Shown here: in pieces, positions 23,458-31,189 of the stretch
Position numbering within the stretch: position 1 is the stretch's first letter
Layout: each line of letters starts with the position of its first letter
Assembly (NCBI GenBank): GCA_910577505.1
Contig: CAJTLN010000004.1
Coordinates: 62,001 to 126,000, forward strand
DNA: 64,000 nucleotides
Direction: 5' to 3'
Source: an uncultured Bacilli bacterium
GTDB taxonomy: Bacteria; Bacillota_I; Bacilli_A; RF39; UBA660
The notes under the pieces: model-generated
What the model was told of the DNA's origin: nothing
The model's input: only the letters and a program-made list of their open reading frames with translations
Database searches by the model: none
Translations under genes and position numbers: made by a program

Positions 23458-25462
23458 ACATATTATTGAATTTCTCTCCTAAACCTCTAAAGAATGCTCC
23501 AAATACTGAGAAATTGAAATATATTCTATATCCTAATAATCTTAAAACAAGATAGATTAATATTAATATTATAATTATTACCAATATTACAATTATAACT
23601 ATATTAGTTCCTTTTTCTACACCATCTATAGTTATATTATATTCAACTATATCTTCTCCATTTTCAGCAGTACATCTTATAGTTATTATACTTCCATATT
23701 GAAGATTCTCATTTCCTATTTCCTCACAAGAAGTTTTTTCTTCTACCTTGGTATAACTAAAACTTAGTTTATCTTCATTTTTATGTAAAACTAGTTTATA
23801 GTTTTCTACATTAGGTTCATACTTAAATTCATCATGACCTTCTATAGTTAAAGTTTTAAGTTCTGGTTTATCTCCAAGTGTAATCTCTGGTTGTCTTTCA
23901 ACTTTTATAGTATAAACATTAGAGTAATTAGGACAATTTTTACTCGTTACAGTAATAGTAATAGTTCTATTTTCTCCAACTTCTAACTCTTCTGTTCCTT
24001 CTACTGTAAATGTATCTCCATCTGTTTGTACATATGGCTTTACATTAATACTAGTAACTTGAAAAGGTAGTTTTATAACTTCATCATATGAATAAATTTT
24101 AGGATCAAAATCTTCTATTTGATCAATTTCTAAATTTGGTATATCAACTTCTAAGTCTAACTGTTTAAGTAAAGCAAGTTCCTCAGTATTAGTTGTACAT
24201 TCACTTGGTGTAGTTTCTCTATTTACAGTAATATTATATACGTTTACATCACCTTTTTGACTTGCAACTTTAATATATATTTTATTTGGTCCAAGTTCTA
24301 ACGAATATGAACTAGGTCCAAATCCAGCAACAAATGAAGAATTACTATCAGTTAATGTAGCATCTAAAGTTAAAACTGTAGTACTATTTGGAACATCTAT
24401 TGTATAATTTGTCTCTCCACTTGAAAAGGCAGGAGATAACGTTCCTTCACTCGCCTTTAAATTAGACAAGGTATTAACTGAACTTCTTCCATCTGGTCTA
24501 TTTACATTAATTGTATAAGTAGTTTGTTTACCAGCTGAATTTTTAACTTTTACTTTTATGGCATTATTCCCATAATTTAAATTAACTGTTCTAGGTCCAG
24601 AACCACTTACAAATGATGAACCACCAGCTACTCCAGCATTAATTTGGATAGAAGAGACATTTGAATCAACTATTACATTATATTTGAATGTTGAACTATT
24701 GAATGCAGGAGATAGTGAACCAACATTTACTGATAAAGAGGATAATCTTGCATCAGGTACAGGTGTTGTTCCACCTCCACCTCCGCCACCAGATGAATCC
24801 TGTTTTACACAATTAACATTATAAATAACTTTACAATATCTTCTTTTTATTCCGTTTTCTAAACTCTTACTGTCACAGTCAGAACGATCCATACTAGTCT
24901 GTTTTAAAGTATAACCATCTGCACAAACACGTAAACTTTCTTGTACATTAGGAGTTAATCCAGAAGCTGTTTTTATAAAACATCTTTGTAAACTAACAGC
25001 ACCTGTTTGATTAGTTTTCCTCTCATCAGTACAAGAGTTCTTAATATATATAGGTCCTTTAGCAATTTTAGCTAAATTATTTACATTATAAGTATATATA
25101 TAATATGTTCCATTAGGTAAACTAACATAGCCATTGGCTCCAGACTTAACACCACCAATAGTAGTAATATTCTTAGCACCATTATAGTTATTTACAGTAT
25201 TAAAAGTAAAAGATCCAGCATAACCATAATTCATTGAAATCATATCGCCTTTTATAGTCATAGTTAAATCTGTAGCAGAAGCTATCTGTAAATCAGATAT
25301 ATCTGTTCTAATATCAAAATTATTTTCTATAATTTTATTATTTACTTTATATTCATCTATAGCACTAAGTGATTCTTTCGAATACAAATAACCAACTATC
25401 GCTATATTCATAATCAATAATAACAAAATACATAATATTATTTTTGTATGTCTATCTCTCAT
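23447..25462 (-). CDS. surface protein with cadherin-like beta-sandwich repeats
   Basis: A 671-aa protein with an N-terminal membrane segment (residues 7-28) and a C-terminal helix near residue 620-645 followed by a cytoplasmic tail. In between lie a Cys-containing domain, a Gly-rich linker, and at least two clear cadherin-like beta-sandwich repeats of about 85 residues: LSSLSVNVGSLSPAFNSST...YTINVNRP and LSNLKASEGTLSPAFSSGE...YNITVNRE. Two more divergent copies follow (ending YTIKVERQ and YNITIDGV). Such repeats act as rigid extracellular spacers. No sorting motif is present. It has a promoter at 25488-25516 and no terminator before the tyrS promoter. Confidence 0.8.
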   Translation of the reverse strand: MRDRHTKIILCILLLLIMNIAIVGYLYSKESLSAIDEYKVNNKIIENNFDIRTDISDLQIASATDLTMTIKGDMISMNYGYAGSFTFNTVNNYNGAKNITTIGGVKSGANGYVSLPNGTYYIYTYNVNNLAKIAKGPIYIKNSCTDERKTNQTGAVSLQRCFIKTASGLTPNVQESLRVCADGYTLKQTSMDRSDCDSKSLENGIKRRYCKVIYNVNCVKQDSSGGGGGGGTTPVPDARLSSLSVNVGSLSPAFNSSTFKYNVIVDSNVSSIQINAGVAGGSSFVSGSGPRTVNLNYGNNAIKVKVKNSAGKQTTYTINVNRPDGRSSVNTLSNLKASEGTLSPAFSSGETNYTIDVPNSTTVLTLDATLTDSNSSFVAGFGPSSYSLELGPNKIYIKVASQKGDVNVYNITVNRETTPSECTTNTEELALLKQLDLEVDIPNLEIDQIEDFDPKIYSYDEVIKLPFQVTSINVKPYVQTDGDTFTVEGTEELEVGENRTITITVTSKNCPNYSNVYTIKVERQPEITLGDKPELKTLTIEGHDEFKYEPNVENYKLVLHKNEDKLSFSYTKVEEKTSCEEIGNENLQYGSIITIRCTAENGEDIVEYNITIDGVEKGTNIVIIVILVIIIILILIYLVLRLLGYRIYFNFSVFGAFFRGLGEKFNNMFDK

Positions 25463-25487
25463 ATAAATCTATCCTTACCTATTATTT

Positions 25488-25516
25488 ATAATACCATTTA
25501 CTAGAACTTTTATCAA
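25488..25516 (-). promoter_or_regulatory. sigma-A-type promoter of the cadherin-like surface protein gene
   Basis: TTGATA (25516-25511) and TATTAT (25493-25488), 17-base spacer, 26 bases before the start codon. Confidence 0.6.
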
Positions 25517-25536
25517 TATCAAACATCTTTATTCCA

Positions 25537-25562
25537 TAAAAAAATCCATTTATAATGGATTA
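25537..25562 (-). terminator. intrinsic terminator of the YtxH/lipoprotein cluster
   Basis: AATCCATT (25543-25550) and AATGGATT (25554-25561) form the stem with a three-base loop; a T run follows on the minus strand. Confidence 0.75.
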
Positions 25563-26021
25563 TTTTTCTTCTTTGTTTTTTTTCTTACTTGAAGCTTTTT
25601 CACTATTTTTTTCTTTTGGCTCTTCAAGTTTTTTTACAGTATCTTTAAGTACTGCAATTGTTTTTGTTCTTAAATCTTCAACTGTCTTTTGAATTACAGG
25701 AGTAGCTTTCTCTTTAGCTTCTTTAACTAATTCATCTAATTTAACTTTAATAGCTTCTGCTCTTTCTTTAGCAATGCTAACTACTTTTTCTTTATCTAAA
25801 TCAGATAATTCTTGTTTAATTTCTTCAATTTTATTTAGAAAAGATTCTCTCACTTCGTCAATATCTATTTCTTTGATTTTTTTAACCATTTCGTCAATTT
25901 TTTGTTTTAATTCTTTTCTAGTTTCTGCTCCTGACTTAGGTGCAAATAATACTCCTAATCCTACACCTAATGCTGCACCAGCCAAAAATTTTCCAAAACC
26001 ATTATTCTTTTCTTTTGCCAT
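25560..26021 (-). CDS. YtxH-domain protein
   Basis: A 153-aa protein starting with a YtxH domain: FGKFLAGAALGVGLGVLFAP then KSGAETRKELKQK, a Gly-rich membrane-associated helix followed by a conserved charged turn. The rest is a long amphipathic, Lys/Glu-rich helix likely to form a coiled coil. YtxH proteins are membrane-associated stress proteins of Firmicutes with unclear activity. It is the last gene of the cluster and follows a DUF948-like gene with a two-base gap, as in the ytxG-ytxH pair of Bacillus. Confidence 0.85.
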   Translation of the reverse strand: MAKEKNNGFGKFLAGAALGVGLGVLFAPKSGAETRKELKQKIDEMVKKIKEIDIDEVRESFLNKIEEIKQELSDLDKEKVVSIAKERAEAIKVKLDELVKEAKEKATPVIQKTVEDLRTKTIAVLKDTVKKLEEPKEKNSEKASSKKKNKEEK

Positions 26022-26023
26022 TT

Positions 26024-26314
26024 TTATTCCTCCTCATCATTTTTTGTACGTCTACGTTTAAAGACATGTCCAATAAGACCACTTATTCCTTCTACAACTT
26101 TATCAGTTACAGATACAATTTTATCAGTTGTAAAATCAATAATATTAAAGAATCCATTTAATGATTGAACTTTATCATTAACATCTTCTACAACCTTATC
26201 TACTTTATTTAGAGTTTGAATTGATCTTATACCTAATATTATTCCAATTATCAATAAAATTATTAATAAAAAGTATATTACAATTGGTAAGAATGTTTGT
26301 AAAAAACTAATCAT
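26024..26314 (-). CDS. DUF948-like (YtxG-type) membrane protein
   Basis: A 96-aa protein with one N-terminal membrane helix (about residues 8-30), a heptad-like helical stretch (LNKVDKVVEDVNDKVQSL) and a basic end. This matches DUF948/YtxG proteins, which accompany YtxH. I take the ATG at 26314, preceded by GGAGAGGAGG; an ATG 12 codons upstream has no such site. The start overlaps the end of the upstream acidic-protein gene by eight bases (ATGATTAG), so the two are coupled. Confidence 0.75.
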   Translation of the reverse strand: MISFLQTFLPIVIYFLLIILLIIGIILGIRSIQTLNKVDKVVEDVNDKVQSLNGFFNIIDFTTDKIVSVTDKVVEGISGLIGHVFKRRRTKNDEEE

Positions 26315-27560
26315 TTTCTTCCTCCTCTCCTTCTTCATACATAGAATCAATTAAATTAAATAAATCATTTTCTAATGTATCATTATTCTCTAATCTATTC
26401 TTCATATCATCATCTTCATCAATACTTTTAGAAGCTGTAATAGGTTTTATAGAATTTAACTCTTTTTCAATATCGTCAAGAATTTGTAATGTACTTGTTT
26501 TTTCAAGTTCATTTAACATTCTTGATTTCTTTTGTTGACTATCATCAACATTTTTATTTTCTATAACTTTTTCAACTACATCATCCAAATCTGTTTCTTC
26601 TTTAAGATCTTCTGCTCTAATTGAACTTACATCAAAGTTATCATCTAATTGTTCTTCTATGCTAAGTTCTTCTTGAACTTTATCATCTTCTATATCAGTT
26701 ATTGGAACATCTAATACTTTAATATCTTCCTCTACTGATTCATCATCATTAATAGTTTTTAATATTGGTGTTTCTATCTTAGACAAATTTTTCTCATAAT
26801 CTTCTAATTCACCATAAGCTTTTTTCCTAACTTTGTCTATATCAACTTCAAAAACATCATTATTAGTAACAGGAAGTTCAACTTCTTTAGAAGGTATTGG
26901 TTTAATAACCTTTTCTCTCTTCATTCCACCCTGTTTATCAACAATATCATCTTTTTTATAATTTTTATCTAAAATACCATATACAGGAGATATTACTGGA
27001 GATGGTGTAAAAGGTTTCTTCCCACTAATAGTATTACTCGTATTCAATTTATATCTATCTGTATTTTCTATTCTAGTATCTCTAGTTGTAGATGTCGCAG
27101 AAAAATTATTATTAGCTTTTCTAGCAGTTGTTGCAGGCAATCCTACACTTTTTACTTCTTTTTTTACTCTACTTTCATTTCTATTTATTCTTGAATTAAG
27201 TCTTTCAAACTCATCTTCATCAAAAGACAAGAAAGGTGACTTTTTCTCTTCTTTTTTAGTTTCTACAGGAACATCAGTATATGAATCTTCATTCTTTTTA
27301 GAATTCATTACTTCTCCTGCTCCAGGAATTTCTCCTAAAACATCACTTTCATCAAAACTTAAATCAATATCTCTTTTTACATTTCTAAAACGTGAAGAGG
27401 GAGAAGTTTTAATTGGTTCTTCTACAATAGGTTCTGGTTTATCATCTACATCTATCTTTTTAGGCGTCTCTTTAACCTCATCCTTTGTATAGACTGGCAT
27501 TTCTTCTACTTCATCATCTTCTTCGAATAAAATATTCTTAATTTTACCAAACAATCCCAT
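26307..27560 (-). CDS. large acidic, mostly disordered protein with a membrane-binding-like N-terminal helix
   Basis: A 417-aa protein of unknown family, very rich in Asp, Glu, Lys, Ser and Val, with no membrane helix. The first residues (MGLFGKIKNILFEEDDEVEE) form an amphipathic helix followed by an acidic run, like the membrane-targeting start of SepF. The SepF core domain is absent. Low-complexity sequence follows until a more regular helical C-terminus (MLNELEKTSTLQILDDIEKE). It is translated together with the DUF948 and YtxH genes and may act at the inner membrane face. Function not known. Confidence 0.6.
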   Translation of the reverse strand: MGLFGKIKNILFEEDDEVEEMPVYTKDEVKETPKKIDVDDKPEPIVEEPIKTSPSSRFRNVKRDIDLSFDESDVLGEIPGAGEVMNSKKNEDSYTDVPVETKKEEKKSPFLSFDEDEFERLNSRINRNESRVKKEVKSVGLPATTARKANNNFSATSTTRDTRIENTDRYKLNTSNTISGKKPFTPSPVISPVYGILDKNYKKDDIVDKQGGMKREKVIKPIPSKEVELPVTNNDVFEVDIDKVRKKAYGELEDYEKNLSKIETPILKTINDDESVEEDIKVLDVPITDIEDDKVQEELSIEEQLDDNFDVSSIRAEDLKEETDLDDVVEKVIENKNVDDSQQKKSRMLNELEKTSTLQILDDIEKELNSIKPITASKSIDEDDDMKNRLENNDTLENDLFNLIDSMYEEGEEEEND

Positions 27561-27573
27561 CTATAACACCACC

Positions 27574-28221
27574 TTAATTAATTAAGTCAGAATCGTGAAC
27601 TTCATCTTCTTTATAATTATAGTCCTCTACAGCTTGCAAGAATCCACTATCTGTAGTAGACGTTGTTTCAAATATATTGAAATCAAACTCTTTAAATTGT
27701 GAAGTTTCTTCATCTAGTAAAGTCTTTAATACATTATCATTAAATTCAATAGAAGCTAAAACACTAAGTGAATTAGAGACTATTACATTAATATCCTTCT
27801 GCTTTACTATTACCTCTATTTTAGCATAATTATACATAATTTCAATAAAATACTTATCATTATTTATATGACTTATTTCTAAATAGCCATATTTATCTTC
27901 ATAGCTAATTTGTTTTGAAACATATGACTTATCACTAATTTCATATTTTTCAATTATTTTATTATAATAACTTACAGCATCAACATATAGATAATATTTA
28001 TAATCCTTACTATAAATTACTTCATTATACTCTGTATTATCAACAACTTCTAATCCTTTAGGCAAATTATATTTATATCCCTTACGATATTTATTATATA
28101 CGATTACATTCCTATCCGTTCCAACATTTATTACTTCATCTAAAGACATATCCTGTACCTTAGTACAACCTGTCAATAATATACATGCCAAAATAAGTAT
28201 TAATATAAATTTCTTCTTCAT
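27574..28221 (-). CDS. lipoprotein of unknown function
   Basis: A 215-aa protein beginning MKKKFILILILACILLTGCT, a lipoprotein signal with lipobox LLTGC, so it should be lipid-anchored on the outer membrane face. The start at 28221 has an AGGAGG site seven bases upstream; an ATG seven codons earlier does not. The mature part is Tyr/Asp/Lys-rich with probable alternating beta strands and no recognised domain. It leads the cluster with the acidic protein, DUF948 and YtxH genes. Confidence 0.8.
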   Translation of the reverse strand: MKKKFILILILACILLTGCTKVQDMSLDEVINVGTDRNVIVYNKYRKGYKYNLPKGLEVVDNTEYNEVIYSKDYKYYLYVDAVSYYNKIIEKYEISDKSYVSKQISYEDKYGYLEISHINNDKYFIEIMYNYAKIEVIVKQKDINVIVSNSLSVLASIEFNDNVLKTLLDEETSQFKEFDFNIFETTSTTDSGFLQAVEDYNYKEDEVHDSDLIN

Positions 28222-28247
28222 AATACCTCCTGCATCTTCCAAGAATT

Positions 28248-28276
28248 ATTATATCATTTATGCATTTAAATTTAAA
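28248..28276 (-). promoter_or_regulatory. possible promoter of the lipoprotein-ytxH cluster
   Basis: TATAAT (28253-28248) with a weak TTTAAA -35 (28276-28271) 17 bases upstream, directly after the trmB stop codon. Confidence 0.45.
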
Positions 28277-28909
28277 TTACTTTTTTGTAGCTTTCAAATA
28301 ATTTATCTTAATTCCCTCACTCATAAATTTTGCTTCATATTCTGTTAAGGAATTCTCCCATCCTGTACTAGCAAGGTCTAAAGAAATTTCCTCTATTGTA
28401 TATCCATAAGTACTTAAACTAACAATTGAACTCTCAAACAAACCAACATTATCAGTTTTTTGAATCATTACTTTTTGAGATTCAAAGATTTGATCATATA
28501 CAGGTAAGAATACATGTGAAGTTAATCTTCTCTTAGCATGTCTCTTTTTAGGCCATGGATCACTAAAATTAAGATAAATTACTGCTACCTCTTTATCAAA
28601 AACTTTATCTAAACATAAAGCATCTATACATATAATACGCACATTAGGAATATTTTGTTTTTCTAATTTTTCCAATGCCCTACAAAGAACACTTTCATAT
28701 CTTTCTACACCTATAAAATTGATATTAGGATTCTTCAATGCTTTATCAATAATAAAATTTCCTTTTCCCATTCCTATTTCTAAATGAATAGGATTATCAT
28801 TTTTAAATATTTCACTTTTGTATTTTCCCCTATATTCTTCTGGATTACTAATAACATAAGGACTATTATTAACAATCTCTTTTGCATTTTTTACATTTCT
28901 AAGACGCAT
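28277..28909 (-). CDS. trmB: tRNA (guanine-N7-)-methyltransferase
   Basis: A 210-aa SAM-dependent enzyme that makes m7G46 in tRNA. Motifs seen: HLEIGMGKGNFI (SAM loop), NFIGVERYE, then YLNFSDPWPKKRHAKRRL, the diagnostic TrmB segment, and TDNVGLFE and TEYEAKF near the end. I choose the ATG at 28909 (MRLRNVKNAKE), which aligns with the usual TrmB start and has AAAGG nine bases upstream; the ATG eight codons earlier lacks a site. It is divergent from the Met/Gln-rich small gene. Confidence 0.93.
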   Translation of the reverse strand: MRLRNVKNAKEIVNNSPYVISNPEEYRGKYKSEIFKNDNPIHLEIGMGKGNFIIDKALKNPNINFIGVERYESVLCRALEKLEKQNIPNVRIICIDALCLDKVFDKEVAVIYLNFSDPWPKKRHAKRRLTSHVFLPVYDQIFESQKVMIQKTDNVGLFESSIVSLSTYGYTIEEISLDLASTGWENSLTEYEAKFMSEGIKINYLKATKK

Positions 28910-28961
28910 TTCATTCAACCTTTCTACTTTCAAACATATACTTTTAATAAGGAGGACTTAT

Positions 28962-29282
28962 ATGAAAAAAGATCGCAATACTTTCTTTTCTAATTACAAC
29001 GCCCAAACACAATCGTATATTCCAGACTTTCAAAATACTATGATGCCTAATCAACCTATGCAGACTATGCAACCTATGCCTAATGGTCCTTACAATCAAG
29101 CTTCTATGAACTCAAGCTATTATTCAGGACCAGATATTCAAAACTATAATGACATCGATAATCGTTTATCTAAAATAGAAAGACAAATTAACAGATTAGA
29201 TAATCGTCTTTCTAAATTAGAAAATCAACCAGTAACTGAAAATAATGAAAACAATTTTTCTAACAACATGTATATGCTTTAA
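28962..29282 (+). CDS. small Met/Asn/Gln-rich protein with C-terminal coiled coil
   Basis: A 106-aa protein with no signal or membrane segment. The first 60 residues are low-complexity, rich in Gln, Asn, Met, Pro and Tyr; residues 64-92 form a short coiled coil with a repeated unit (NRLSKIERQINRLDNRLSKL). The AAGGAGGAC ribosome binding site is near perfect, suggesting high expression. The composition would suit a spore coat or surface-layer component, and a weak sigma-K-like CATATACTT lies 30 bases upstream, but the role is not shown. Its end overlaps the converging flippase gene by four bases. Confidence 0.65.
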   Translation: MKKDRNTFFSNYNAQTQSYIPDFQNTMMPNQPMQTMQPMPNGPYNQASMNSSYYSGPDIQNYNDIDNRLSKIERQINRLDNRLSKLENQPVTENNENNFSNNMYML

Positions 29283-30940
29283 ATACTTATCTTACCAAAG
29301 GTAAGTTTTTTTAATATTTTATTTAACATTGTCTTACCAAAGACTTTTTCTATTATATGCATTTTAAATGACACAAAGAAATAAACAATTGCTCCTACTA
29401 TACCATTTATTGCTACAAATAATACACAAGATAATTTACTTCCATAATTAACAGGAATTATTTTATATAAAATAAATACAACTAACATCATCAATAATGT
29501 TGGAACAAACATCTTTAATACTACATTAAATGTTCCTCTATAAGCTAACTTACATTCTTTTTTCAAAGATATTAAAGCTATAATTATACTTAAACTATAA
29601 CCAGTAATACTAGCTGTAACAGCTCCTAAAAAAGGTGGTATCCCTATTTTACTATACAATATCATCAATGGAACATCTAACACTGCATTAGTTACAAATC
29701 CAGTTATTGTTGATAAGTAAACTGTTTTAAACTTATTAAGCCCTTGTAACGCTGAAGAAGTCGTCATATAAATATTTATAAGTAAGCCAGTAAATACATT
29801 AAGAGCTAATATATAAGAACCATAAACATTATACCCATAGAATATTGTCCACACAGATGCACTTAGCATTGCTATCCCTATAGTCATTGGCAAGGATATA
29901 AATATTAAAATTTGTAAAGCTTGGTTAAATTTATTATTAACTTCTTTCCAGTTTTTTAATGTATAAGCTGTTACCATCGTAGGTATTAAACTTGTACTCA
30001 TCCCCATTGCTATACTTGTTATAACCATATTTATTTTCGGCGCCCAAGTCGTAACAGCTGAAGCTGCAAACTCAATATCAGCAGTATTTAATTTTAAATA
30101 ACTCATTGTTCTAAGTAATAAAGTCATATCTATAAAATTATAACAACTACTAACTATATTAATTATTATAAAAGGTATAGCATAAGAAAATAATTTTTTT
30201 GTAATTTCTTTATTAGTTACATCGTCTTTTTTATATTCATTTTTTAAACTAAGTTCCTTATCATTTTTCCTCATCATCCATTTAATAAATATATAAGCAA
30301 CTAAACCACTTACAAAAGCTCCAAAAACAGAAACACAAACAGCAATAGTTGGTGTACCATTTAAAATATTTATTACCAAATAAGAACCACCAAGTATTAT
30401 AGCTATTCTAACAACTTGCTCAATTACTTGACTAAAACTAGAAACATTTATAACATTATGGCCTTGTAAATATCCTTTTGTTACACTTAAAAAAGGTACT
30501 ATAAGTATTGCAAATGAAACACATCTAATTGCTAAAGATACACTCTCTATTGTATTACCACCAGACAAATCTCCCAATAATAACTCAGCAATTTGTGGAG
30601 CAAATAACATTAACAATATGAATATTATAGTAGCAAGAAATACCATTATTCTCTTTCCTATATGATAAGCTCTAACTTTAGCATCCATCATACCTAAAGT
30701 ATTATACTCATTTATTATTTTACTAATAGCAATTGGCAATCCTGCACTAGATATATCTAAAAATATTACATATATGTTATAAGCATAAGCATATAATGCA
30801 CTTCCTTGTACTCCTACCATCGCATAAAAAGGTATAACATAAAGCATACCTAATATCTTAGTAAATATAATTGCAAAAGTCGCTATAAATGTTCCTTCAA
30901 CAAAAGAACTTCTTTTCATTCTCATCAACTCATTTTTCAT
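29279..30940 (-). CDS. SpoVB/MurJ-type lipid-linked polysaccharide flippase
   Basis: A 553-aa polytopic protein (about 14 helices) of the MOP superfamily. The first residues (SSFVEGTFIATFAIIFTKIL) and GVQGSALYAYAYNIY, SSAGLPIAISK, and a central WAPKINMVITSIAMGMSTSL match SpoVB/MurJ-like exporters that flip lipid II or other undecaprenyl-linked units. Its start lies 11 bases inside a Cse60-like sporulation gene, which favours a SpoVB-like role in spore cortex formation over general MurJ. The pairing is inference from position. Confidence 0.8.
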   Translation of the reverse strand: MKNELMRMKRSSFVEGTFIATFAIIFTKILGMLYVIPFYAMVGVQGSALYAYAYNIYVIFLDISSAGLPIAISKIINEYNTLGMMDAKVRAYHIGKRIMVFLATIIFILLMLFAPQIAELLLGDLSGGNTIESVSLAIRCVSFAILIVPFLSVTKGYLQGHNVINVSSFSQVIEQVVRIAIILGGSYLVINILNGTPTIAVCVSVFGAFVSGLVAYIFIKWMMRKNDKELSLKNEYKKDDVTNKEITKKLFSYAIPFIIINIVSSCYNFIDMTLLLRTMSYLKLNTADIEFAASAVTTWAPKINMVITSIAMGMSTSLIPTMVTAYTLKNWKEVNNKFNQALQILIFISLPMTIGIAMLSASVWTIFYGYNVYGSYILALNVFTGLLINIYMTTSSALQGLNKFKTVYLSTITGFVTNAVLDVPLMILYSKIGIPPFLGAVTASITGYSLSIIIALISLKKECKLAYRGTFNVVLKMFVPTLLMMLVVFILYKIIPVNYGSKLSCVLFVAINGIVGAIVYFFVSFKMHIIEKVFGKTMLNKILKKLTFGKISI

Positions 30941-31106
30941 TATATATCACCATAGCAGTAAAACAATATATTTGGTCTTCCCCAGACATTGTAATTGCCA
31001 CTTGATACTTGATATCAATTATATCATAAATATCGCTTTGAAGAAATTCATTAATAGAACTTTCTAAATCTTTTTCATGACTCTCGTCAAACATTTTAAC
31101 TTTCAT
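30930..31106 (-). CDS. Cse60-like small sporulation protein
   Basis: A 58-aa protein beginning MKVKMFDESHEKDLESSINE, with DIIDIKYQVAI and ending EDQIYCFTAMVIYNEK. This follows the Cse60 family pattern (short, KVxxFDE start, NEFL, IxDIKF, then QIYxxSAxIxY), known from sporulating Bacillus and Clostridia. The ATG at 31106 has AAAGAGGGA seven bases upstream. Its stop codon lies inside the start region of the flippase gene, so the two form an operon. The family call comes from memory of the pattern. Confidence 0.7.
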   Translation of the reverse strand: MKVKMFDESHEKDLESSINEFLQSDIYDIIDIKYQVAITMSGEDQIYCFTAMVIYNEK

Positions 31107-31162
31107 AATTAATCCCTCTTTAAATCATTATAAAAATTTAAAATGTCGATATTTGTCAAATT

Positions 31163-31189
31163 AAAAAAGATAGACACCTATCTTTTTTG
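31163..31189 (-). terminator. intrinsic terminator after the third YfhO gene
   Basis: AAAAAAGATAG-GTG-TCTATCTTTTTT on the minus strand with the stop codon TAG in the 5' arm. Confidence 0.7.

Noticed and set aside
31107..31162. Sigma-A promoter TTGACA...TATAAT before the Cse60-like gene
   Set aside because: The two hexamers are 21 bases apart, too far for normal use, so I did not list it as a promoter.
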